From: a virus
IMG/VR virus record: IMGVR_UViG_3300007512_000122
Span: 1-33,790 of that record
DNA length: 33,790 nucleotides
Strand: one strand, 5' to 3'
A program made the position numbers and the translations under genes. Shown piece after piece: positions 9,102 through 15,097 of the stretch. Each line of letters begins with the position of its first letter. The first letter of the stretch is position 1. The notes beneath the pieces are model-generated. The model was given only the letters and a program-made list of their open reading frames with translations, was not told where the DNA came from and ran no database searches.

Positions 9102-10535
9102 ATGGCGTTCCGCAAGATAGGAGAAAACGACTTCTTTCTTAACACGATGAAGGCGCAGCCGCATAATAAGTTTTTCATTTTCGACACTTACGTATACTAT
9201 AATAACGAGTCGTTAGTGACGGGATCCTCCGGCAACCGGAACACGGGCTCGCAAGCACGCACAGTAAAGAATGTCCCTCGCGGCTTCGTTAGTCTATATG
9301 AATACAACATAGATCGCCCCCATTCAGGTAACGTGGGAAGATCGAACTGGGCGAACCGAAACATCGCCGGCGGCGGAAAGACCGCTGCAGTGATCGAGGG
9401 TCCGGTAGCGTTCGGCTACCCCGGCGGCGTTATGGGGCTTCATTCATCCGCAAGCTATAATGCATTGAAGCAAGCCTATGACGACACCACCGAGCCCGTC
9501 ACATTCTTGCCAAACAACGGCACGATATACGCATATATTTCAAAAGACAGCGCCCGCTCGTCCTTCAAAACAGTAGCGCCAGTTTCATATAATACTGAAT
9601 ATTCCTACGGCGCAGTCCAATCGTTCCAATATCCTCTGTCCTCGTCCATTACACGCGAGTATATCGAAACCCCCTCCTCTTCAGCAGGGGTCTACAATAA
9701 GCACTACGTCGCGTTACGGAATCGCTTAAACTTTTACGGCGCCAGAAGCCAGCAATATATTGTGAAGGGACCCACTTGGGACAAAGACACTCAAACCCTT
9801 AATATGATTCACATTCCATCTATTTTCTATGGAACGAAAATTGAACCCGGCACCGTCTCCTTGAAATTCTACTGGACAGGCTCGTTAGTTGCCGAGTTAA
9901 GAGATGATCGTCGCAACGGAGAGCTTATTCAACAATCAGATACTGACGATGGAACGGGCGTACTCGGATACAGTGGAAGTTGTGCTGGGGTTGTTATGTA
10001 TGACGAAGGAATCGTTATTTTAACTGGCTCGTGGGATATGAGCGATCAAACTGCAAGGCTAATTGATGCCTCCGCGGTCAAACCCAAATGGATCTATTGG
10101 GGCGTTGGAGCAAATGACGGGACCGTGAAAGGTTCTGGTGGCATAGACTCAACATTTGCCAATGTCTCCTTCGACATGTCCTTTAAGGGCAATACCGAAA
10201 CTCAGGTGATGACACTTTTTGCGCATGCGCGCCGCGGCGAGGCAAACTATTCCAATAATCCAACTTTTCTAAAATTTGGACAAGAGAAAGTTAACTACAC
10301 GTCATCTCATGTATATCAAGAAAATCCAAATCTGCTGATGAAGAACACCGTTAGCTCAAGCTTCGGCACGACCAATAATTTTGATTATACGTCTTCGTTC
10401 GAAAGGCAGGTATACATTTCGCGCATCGGAGTATATGACAAAAGCAAGAATTTAATTGGATTGGCAACACTTTCAAATCCAATTTTAAAAAAAGAAGATC
10501 AAAGCTATACATTCAAATTGAAGATGGATGTATAA
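9102..10535 (+). CDS. Virion appendage protein, C-terminal paralogue of the previous gene
   Basis: A 477-residue protein whose ATG lies two bases after the preceding stop; no strong ribosome binding site is seen, so translation may depend on coupling. The N-terminal ~280 residues are Gly/Ser/Tyr-rich and distinct from the neighbour. The C-terminal ~200 residues carry the shared module: GIVILTG, NVSFDMSF, ANYSNNPTF and ISRIGVYDKSKNLIGLATL. The protein probably forms a fibre or baseplate component together with the previous gene product. It is the last structural gene before a switch to DNA-metabolism genes. Confidence 0.7.
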   Translation: MAFRKIGENDFFLNTMKAQPHNKFFIFDTYVYYNNESLVTGSSGNRNTGSQARTVKNVPRGFVSLYEYNIDRPHSGNVGRSNWANRNIAGGGKTAAVIEGPVAFGYPGGVMGLHSSASYNALKQAYDDTTEPVTFLPNNGTIYAYISKDSARSSFKTVAPVSYNTEYSYGAVQSFQYPLSSSITREYIETPSSSAGVYNKHYVALRNRLNFYGARSQQYIVKGPTWDKDTQTLNMIHIPSIFYGTKIEPGTVSLKFYWTGSLVAELRDDRRNGELIQQSDTDDGTGVLGYSGSCAGVVMYDEGIVILTGSWDMSDQTARLIDASAVKPKWIYWGVGANDGTVKGSGGIDSTFANVSFDMSFKGNTETQVMTLFAHARRGEANYSNNPTFLKFGQEKVNYTSSHVYQENPNLLMKNTVSSSFGTTNNFDYTSSFERQVYISRIGVYDKSKNLIGLATLSNPILKKEDQSYTFKLKMDV

Positions 10536-10877
10536 ATGAAGCCCATTGTAATTTTAGCACCAAGGTTTCTCAAAGCGATATCGTGGGTAATCGATATCTG
10601 CGCCATTACCCTATATCCCTTTATAATTGCGCGAGAAGAAATGTCCGAAGACGTTTTAAATCACGAAAGTATACATATCGCTCAACAAAAAGAATTACTT
10701 GTGGTATTCTTTTATATATTGTATGGCTGGGACCACCTAAGAGGCTTTGTGAAATACAGAGACAAAAACAAAGCATATTTTCAGATTAGATTTGAACAAG
10801 AAGCTTACGAACACATGTATACGCAAACTTATTTAGACACTCGACAGTCATATAGCTGGAAAAACTACAAGGTATAA
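10536..10877 (+). CDS. Small HExxH zinc-metallopeptidase-like protein
   Basis: A 113-residue protein starting immediately after the preceding TAA. Residues 43-47 are HESIH, the HExxH zinc-binding and catalytic motif of metallopeptidases (His43, Glu44, His47). A downstream acidic cluster, FEQEAYEH at 86-93, could supply the third ligand. Two hydrophobic stretches (about 12-31 and 54-63) flank the motif and may be membrane-associated or form the core of a minimal fold. At 113 residues it is shorter than most free-standing metallopeptidases, so it may be a minimal peptidase or an inactive relative. Possible substrates are virion or host envelope proteins; this is speculation. The neighbour downstream is a RuvC-like resolvase. 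Confidence 0.6.
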   Translation: MKPIVILAPRFLKAISWVIDICAITLYPFIIAREEMSEDVLNHESIHIAQQKELLVVFFYILYGWDHLRGFVKYRDKNKAYFQIRFEQEAYEHMYTQTYLDTRQSYSWKNYKV

Positions 10878-10878
10878 A

Positions 10879-11445
10879 ATGATTTTAGGGGTTGACATTT
10901 CAACCAGCATCACTGGCTTTGCTATTGTTGCTGACGACCAGATTCTTTATTATGATTCAGTTGATTTGAGGAAGTATAAGGATATATTTGAAAAGACTAT
11001 TGTGTTGAAAGAAAAGCTTTTAGACTTGTTCGAGATGTACCAGTGCGATAATGAAGCCTTTGTGGGATCCTCAGAATATCCCATTGAACACATTTATATT
11101 GAGCAGTCTCTTCATATGTTCATGGGCGGAAAATCGTCCGCCAAAACCCTATCAACTCTCACTCGCTTTAATGGAATCGTATCGTGGTTAATTTATGAAT
11201 TGTTTGAGATCAAACCAAAGTTCATTGGCGCCTCATCCGCACGCAAGCAAGCTGGCATTAAAGTCCCGAGAGGACAAAAGGCAAAACAAGTTGTGCTGCA
11301 GCACTTATTGGAGAATGAGCCAGCATTTAGTATTGAGTATACCAAGCACGGAAACCCGAAGCCAGAGTCCTATGATAGGGCTGATGCTATCATAGTTGCC
11401 AAAGCTGGCTATAGGGTAGAACAAAATAATCAAGAAAAAGCTTGA
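10879..11445 (+). CDS. RuvC-like Holliday-junction resolvase (RNase H fold)
   Basis: A 188-residue protein with the acidic residues expected of RuvC-type nucleases. Asp6 lies in the first strand (ILGVDIS), Glu75 in HIYIEQSL, and Asp166 and Asp169 in YDRADAIIVA. A basic segment (KVPRGQKAKQVV) precedes the last motif, as in family members. RuvC enzymes cut four-way junctions symmetrically with two metal ions. In a phage this would debranch replicated, recombined DNA before packaging, the job T4 gives to the unrelated endonuclease VII. It follows the HExxH gene by one base. Its stop codon overlaps the -35 element of the promoter for the next gene. Confidence 0.8.
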   Translation: MILGVDISTSITGFAIVADDQILYYDSVDLRKYKDIFEKTIVLKEKLLDLFEMYQCDNEAFVGSSEYPIEHIYIEQSLHMFMGGKSSAKTLSTLTRFNGIVSWLIYELFEIKPKFIGASSARKQAGIKVPRGQKAKQVVLQHLLENEPAFSIEYTKHGNPKPESYDRADAIIVAKAGYRVEQNNQEKA

Positions 11446-11470
11446 CGAGCTATTTAAACGATGTTAATAT
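11442..11470 (+). promoter_or_regulatory. Sigma70-type promoter for the FKBP gene
   Basis: TTGACG (11442-11447) and TAATAT (11465-11470) are separated by exactly 17 bases. This gives a leader of about 30 bases before the ATG at 11507, with AGGAG at 11497-11501. A short inverted repeat (ATGAT, ctttc, ATCAT; 11478-11492) lies just after the expected start site. This suggests transcription by host RNA polymerase. Confidence 0.7.
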
Positions 11471-11506
11471 ACATAAGATGATCTTTCATCATACCTAGGA
11501 GATAAA

Positions 11507-12061
11507 ATGAAAGTAACAAATGGACATAACGTAAAAGTCCACTACAGGGGTACCCTCACTGATGGTACCGAATTTGATAATTCGCGGGTACGCGGCGAGA
11601 CACTCGATTTTGAAATCGGTTCTGGTCGCATGATTCTCGGATTTAACAACGCAGTTGTTGGAATGAGTGTGGGGGAGACAAAGACGTTTACTCTCGCACC
11701 GGACGAGGCGTACGGTCTACGTAATCCGAACGCCTTCCAGCCAGTACCGAAGACGGCATTTGGTCCAGATTTCGAGTTTTTAGTTGGCGAAACTATTCAA
11801 GGAAATGGTCCTGCAGGTCCTTTCCTTGCTAAGATTCACGAACTTCAAGAAGACAATGTGATTCTGGACATGAACCATCCCCTCGCTGGCGAAGAACTCA
11901 CCTTTGAGATTGAGTTGATGTCTGCCGAGTCCGAGACTACCACCGCTAACTGGTCTGCTTCAATGAAAAAAGCAGAGCTTCTAGAGGTTGCAAAGTCCCG
12001 TGGGTTGCCAGTCAACACCAAGTCCACAAAGGCTCAGATTATCCAAGCACTTGGAGCTTGA
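11507..12061 (+). CDS. FKBP/SlyD-type peptidyl-prolyl isomerase with C-terminal SAP/HeH-like domain
   Basis: A 184-residue protein. Residues 1-72 and 126-140 form an FKBP core (VKVHYRGTLTDGTEFDNS, GFNNAVVGMSVGE, DEAYG). The intervening ~73-125 region corresponds to the insert-in-flap chaperone domain of SlyD-type enzymes. Such proteins catalyse prolyl cis-trans isomerisation and chaperone folding. The SlyD histidine-rich metal tail is absent. Instead residues 151-184 (KKAELLEVAKSRGLPVNTK...) read as a helix-extended-helix of the SAP/HeH/LEM type, often involved in nucleic-acid binding. The gene has its own promoter and terminator, making it a monocistronic unit and probably well expressed. 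It may assist virion-protein folding or act on a DNA-bound target. Confidence 0.85.
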   Translation: MKVTNGHNVKVHYRGTLTDGTEFDNSRVRGETLDFEIGSGRMILGFNNAVVGMSVGETKTFTLAPDEAYGLRNPNAFQPVPKTAFGPDFEFLVGETIQGNGPAGPFLAKIHELQEDNVILDMNHPLAGEELTFEIELMSAESETTTANWSASMKKAELLEVAKSRGLPVNTKSTKAQIIQALGA

Positions 12062-12080
12062 TTAATTCTGATCGGCAAAT

Positions 12081-12107
12081 AAAACCTCGCTTCGGCGGGG
12101 TTTTTTT
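12081..12107 (+). terminator. Rho-independent terminator with UUCG tetraloop
   Basis: AAAACCTCGC, the loop TTCG, then GCGGGGTTTT form a 10-pair stem (one G-U pair) closed by a C-UUCG-G tetraloop and followed by seven T residues (12101-12107). It lies 20 bases after the FKBP stop codon and directly before the next promoter. Confidence 0.9.
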
Positions 12108-12109
12108 GC

Positions 12110-12138
12110 TTGACAGCCAAGCCACCATATGTTAGATT
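12110..12138 (+). promoter_or_regulatory. Sigma70-type promoter for the primase gene
   Basis: TTGACA (12110-12115) and TAGATT (12133-12138) are separated by 17 bases and begin three bases after the preceding terminator's T-run. The predicted start site near 12145 leaves only about eight leader bases before the ATG at 12153, so the GAGGG at 12145-12149 would sit at the very 5' end of the transcript. Confidence 0.65.
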
Positions 12139-12152
12139 GTATATGAGGGCAT

Positions 12153-13091
12153 ATGAATAAGAAAGAAGCGAAGAAGATCCTACATGCAGCAATTGGAAAC
12201 TACGCAGACAAAGGCAGCGAACTACTTTTCGCGTGCCCGGTCTGCAATCACCACAAGCGTAAGTTCTCTGTTAATCTCGATAAAGGTTTTTATAAGTGCT
12301 GGGTTTGTGATTATCGCGGTCGCAATCTTAGGCGTGTTGTTAGGCGTTTTGGTTCGTATACACAACTACAGAAATGGGACGAAATTACGAACAGGTCAGA
12401 TCTTGAGAGATTTGCTGATCTCTTTATGGAACCAGAGCGTCGAGAAGACGCGGAAAAACCGGAACTCCCGGAAGAATTCGTAAGCCTCTGTTCGGACAAT
12501 ATCCCCGCCACAGGCATGTATGCGCTTAGATATTTACAAAAGCGCGGACTTACCAAGACGGATATTCTTAAATGGAAAATTGGATATTGTTTTAGCGGAG
12601 AATATCGTAATAGGATTGTTATTCCTTCTTTTGACAGCGAAGGAGACGTAAGTTACTTTGTTGCGAGAGCCTATAACGGCGACTCATACAAGTATAAGAA
12701 CCCGAAGGCTTCAAAGAATATTGTATTTAATGAACTATATATCGATTGGAACAAAGACTTAGTTTTAGTCGAAGGAATTTTTGATGCTATTATCGCCGGA
12801 AACGCTGTACCTATCTTGGGTAGCACGTTACGAACTGGTTCCGAACTGGTCCGAAAAATCGTCACAAACGATACCCCAATCTACATCGCCCTCGACCCCG
12901 ATGCGCGAGACAAAGAAAACAAAATCATCAAAACACTTCTTAAATATGATATCGAAATGTATAAGATCGATGTTTCGGACTACGAAGACGTAGGGTCCAT
13001 GTCGAAAGAAGTTTTCGAAGAAAGAAAAAAGAACGCTGTATTTATAGATAATGACAACTATTTACTGTTGAATTTGCTATCAGCACTATAA
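12153..13091 (+). CDS. DNA primase with N-terminal zinc finger and TOPRIM domain
   Basis: A 312-residue protein. Cys28, Cys31, Cys49 and Cys52 (CPVC and CWVC) form a DnaG/gp61-type zinc ribbon that selects primer sites. A DnaG-like catalytic region follows (RIVIPSFDSEGDVSYFVARA, 154-173). The TOPRIM motifs are Glu207 in LVLVEGIFDA and Asp248/Asp250 in ALDPDAR. Primases make short RNA primers for lagging-strand synthesis and usually work with a replicative helicase, which is not encoded in this window. The length is close to T4 gp61 (342 residues). It has its own sigma70-type promoter, so it may be expressed early. Downstream genes follow with a good ribosome binding site and no visible terminator. 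Confidence 0.88.
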   Translation: MNKKEAKKILHAAIGNYADKGSELLFACPVCNHHKRKFSVNLDKGFYKCWVCDYRGRNLRRVVRRFGSYTQLQKWDEITNRSDLERFADLFMEPERREDAEKPELPEEFVSLCSDNIPATGMYALRYLQKRGLTKTDILKWKIGYCFSGEYRNRIVIPSFDSEGDVSYFVARAYNGDSYKYKNPKASKNIVFNELYIDWNKDLVLVEGIFDAIIAGNAVPILGSTLRTGSELVRKIVTNDTPIYIALDPDARDKENKIIKTLLKYDIEMYKIDVSDYEDVGSMSKEVFEERKKNAVFIDNDNYLLLNLLSAL

Positions 13092-13101
13092 GGAGAACAG
13101 C

Positions 13102-13614
13102 ATGTCCAGATGGGGAAAACCAAGAAAAAACGTCAGGAGAATCGACCCACGATACTTTATGGATGAGAAGGCAGAAGTAATCAAGGAAGAAAAAGAAGTC
13201 ACGCGCATGAAGGAGATTGCTGGCGTAGGCGCCGGCGCACCGTCGCCCTCCGCACGTCGAACCCCACGATTACAAACTCGCGAACCTGACATGACACAAG
13301 CACAAGAGCTTGCTCAAGTCCTCGCCCAAAGTCCGGCAGTCATGGCTGCTGTACAACAGGCAGCGAAGGATCCCGAAGTCCAAGCCGCTGCGCAGGAAGG
13401 TGCAGCGGAGGCAGACGCAATGCAAGAAGGCGACGGGGTGCTTGGGGGTAATCCATTATCGGATGCAGCCCTAGCTACCGGACTCGGCGCCGGCGGAATC
13501 ATGATGATCGGCGCTGCAGCAGTCGCCACGCCGGCAGTATTTGCGCTGGGATTAACCGGAGGCGTGGCGTTAATGGCAATCGGAATATTAGTTAGCCAGA
13601 TCGTCGAACAGTAG
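13102..13614 (+). CDS. Tagged protein with IDPRYFMDEK N-terminus and hydrophobic C-terminus
   Basis: A 170-residue protein with an ATG start behind AAGGAG. The N-terminal segment IDPRYFMDEKAEVIKEE (residues 14-30) recurs almost exactly at the start of the unrelated gene at 21418. The central region is Ala/Gln-rich and low in complexity. The last ~45 residues are Gly/Ala-rich and hydrophobic (TGLGAGGIMMIGAAAVATP, then VFALGLTGGVALMAIGIL), like two transmembrane helices. A membrane-active or particle-internal protein is possible. The tag ends in the triplet IKE, compatible with a T4-type prohead-protease site. Function not recognised. Confidence 0.7.
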   Translation: MSRWGKPRKNVRRIDPRYFMDEKAEVIKEEKEVTRMKEIAGVGAGAPSPSARRTPRLQTREPDMTQAQELAQVLAQSPAVMAAVQQAAKDPEVQAAAQEGAAEADAMQEGDGVLGGNPLSDAALATGLGAGGIMMIGAAAVATPAVFALGLTGGVALMAIGILVSQIVEQ

Positions 13615-13629
13615 CTAAGGAATAAACAA

Positions 13630-13770
13630 GTGAAAATCACCAAATCCCGACTTAAAGATATTATCGAAGAAGAGCTTAGTAATTATTTGTCCAACATATA
13701 CAAATGGTGCCCCTCGGGAAGCAAATGTTCTCCGGAGAAGAAAAAGACAAAGTGGTGGAAAGGAAGATGA
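13630..13770 (+). CDS. 46-residue tagged micro-protein (GTG start)
   Basis: The GTG at 13630 follows AAGGA (13617-13621) and opens a 46-residue frame beginning MKITKSRLKDIIEEE, the same tag found on six other genes here. It continues into a short basic tail with two Cys residues (WCPSGSKCSPEKKK) and ends in TGA at 13768-13770. That stop overlaps the ATG of the next gene (ATGA). The recurring tag, ribosome binding site and coupling together make it a convincing gene despite its size. The body is too short for an enzyme; it may be little more than a targeting helix plus a cationic Cys-containing peptide. Confidence 0.75.
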   Translation: MKITKSRLKDIIEEELSNYLSNIYKWCPSGSKCSPEKKKTKWWKGR

Positions 13771-14681
13771 AGATCACAAAAACGCAGCTTAAACAAATCA
13801 TCAAAGAAGAGCTAAGTTCGATAGAGGATCTTGAAGCCCGGCTTGCCGGCATGGATGCGCGCAGAGACGACGACACTCAGAAAGTCAAACACAGAGACGC
13901 TAGAGACGAGCTAAATGAAATAGCCCGAACCCTACAACAAATGTTTGAGTTGTCAAACCTTATGGTGCAGAAGAAGTCAGAACACTTTCAGAACACAACT
14001 GTTTATGGGTTACCCATCCGAGAACAAGGTGCCCTTAAGGAGTTGGCTGATATTACTAGAGAATACGCCAAGCATGTAAAAGGTGCCGAATCAGAGCCAG
14101 TGACTGAAGGTCGAGGATCTGGGCATTCTGAAGTCTTAAGGCATACAAACGATGCAGTCGAGCGTATAATTAAGAAGGTTGGCTCACTAGGAGATGAGCT
14201 TGTATCCGGCGCCACTCGCGGAGGACCGTACGAGAGGATGCCAGTTGACATGTATATAGATGGCTTCGACAACTACGACGAACCCCGAAAAGTGCTCAGA
14301 GAACAAGCATTAAAATTGCGATTCGCGATTGAATATGGTTTAGATCGCCCGGTACCACCCGGGATTAGAGATAGGCTTAAAAAAGAGATCAAATCGGGAT
14401 TCCTTAGTAATATGCGCGGACTTAAATCAACATATAGAGAACACATGCTGAAGATCGTTAAAGAGGAAGTCGAAGCCGCACTGGAGGAGAAAAAGATGCA
14501 AGAAGCCCCCTCAGAAGAAAAGGATGATTGGATCCAAGATGCAGAAAAAGATATTGAAAAGAGCGGCACAGAAGGTGTCTGCACCGGCGATAAGTTTGGC
14601 GGACCTACTTGCAAGCCGGGAACGAAGAGATATAATCTAGCCAAAACATTCCGCAAGATGGCAAAGGACAAAAAGAAATGA
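13767..14681 (+). CDS. Tagged protein, MKITKTQLKQIIKEE family
   Basis: The start is placed at ATG 13767, not the upstream in-frame ATG at 13704. The former gives the tag MKITKTQLKQIIKEE at the N-terminus, follows GGAAG and forms an ATGA overlap with the preceding micro-gene. The protein has 304 residues, is highly charged and predicted largely helical, with no recognised domain. Near the C-terminus is CTGDKFGGPTCKPGTKRYN followed by a Lys-rich tail, a Cys-pair motif that partly recurs in other proteins of this window. It ends in an ATGA overlap with another tagged gene. A candidate internal head protein by its tag; biochemical role unknown. Confidence 0.75.
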   Translation: MKITKTQLKQIIKEELSSIEDLEARLAGMDARRDDDTQKVKHRDARDELNEIARTLQQMFELSNLMVQKKSEHFQNTTVYGLPIREQGALKELADITREYAKHVKGAESEPVTEGRGSGHSEVLRHTNDAVERIIKKVGSLGDELVSGATRGGPYERMPVDMYIDGFDNYDEPRKVLREQALKLRFAIEYGLDRPVPPGIRDRLKKEIKSGFLSNMRGLKSTYREHMLKIVKEEVEAALEEKKMQEAPSEEKDDWIQDAEKDIEKSGTEGVCTGDKFGGPTCKPGTKRYNLAKTFRKMAKDKKK

Positions 14682-15016
14682 AGATTACAAAAGAACAATT
14701 GCGTAAGATTATCGCGGAAGAGGTCGCCAATGAAGGCGTCGTGAAAAAGCCTTTCGATGACTCCATGATCACTCACGATGATTATGAGCAGTCTGACGAG
14801 CCTTCTCGCGACGATACTGGCGAGCCTCCTCTTACACAACGATCACAACGCAAACTTAACCACAATCATATGCTGGCGAGAATTAACGACGCAAAGCTTT
14901 ACCTTCAACAACAAGGCGATCCAGTAGCGTCAGAGCTTTCTCAAGAGTTAGATCAGGTAATATACAGCATGGAACTGTTAAGTGATTATTTTATGGGCGA
15001 TATGCCCTCTGAGTAA
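14678..15016 (+). CDS. Tagged protein, MKITKEQLRKIIAEE family
   Basis: A 112-residue acidic protein whose ATG overlaps the previous stop (ATGA). The N-terminus MKITKEQLRKIIAEEVANEG is the shared helix and contains the I-x-E triplet (IAE). The rest is polar, with an Asp/Glu-rich middle and a helical C-terminal half (RINDAKLYLQQQGDPVASEL). No catalytic motif is visible. It is the last gene of a three-gene tagged run before a promoter, and no obvious terminator follows. Its function is not recognised. Confidence 0.7.
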   Translation: MKITKEQLRKIIAEEVANEGVVKKPFDDSMITHDDYEQSDEPSRDDTGEPPLTQRSQRKLNHNHMLARINDAKLYLQQQGDPVASELSQELDQVIYSMELLSDYFMGDMPSE

Positions 15017-15032
15017 TGGCACAAAAAAATAC

Positions 15033-15061
15033 TTGACAGCCTCTACTGAACAAGATATACT
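15033..15061 (+). promoter_or_regulatory. Near-consensus sigma70-type promoter for the Mre11-Rad50 fusion
   Basis: A consensus TTGACA (15033-15038) and TATACT (15056-15061) are separated by 17 bases. The expected transcript start is near 15068, about 30 bases before the TTG start codon at 15098. The -10 element lies in the middle of a long inverted repeat, suggesting repression. Confidence 0.8.
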
Positions 15062-15074
15062 TGTATAGTAGAGG
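15040..15074 (+). promoter_or_regulatory. 35-base inverted repeat over the -10 element (probable operator)
   Basis: Arms CCTCTACT-ga-ACAAG (15040-15054) and CTTGT-at-AGTAGAGG (15060-15074) match at 13 of 15 positions around ATATA. The repeat spans the spacer, the -10 box and the expected start site, which is a classic repressor-operator placement. Because transcription would begin inside it, a hairpin in the full transcript is less likely than a dimer-binding DNA site. Confidence 0.6.
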
Positions 15075-15097
15075 CACATTTGTGCTCGGAGGGAAGT

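Noticed and set aside
13704-13766. Upstream in-frame start for the tagged gene at 13767
   Set aside because: It would bury the MKITK leader and overlap the 46-residue gene; the ATG at 13767 has a binding site and an ATGA junction.
15080-15097. TTG at 15080 as the Mre11-Rad50 start
   Set aside because: No binding site precedes it, and the TTG at 15098 gives the family-typical MKFAHISDTHI directly after GGAGG.
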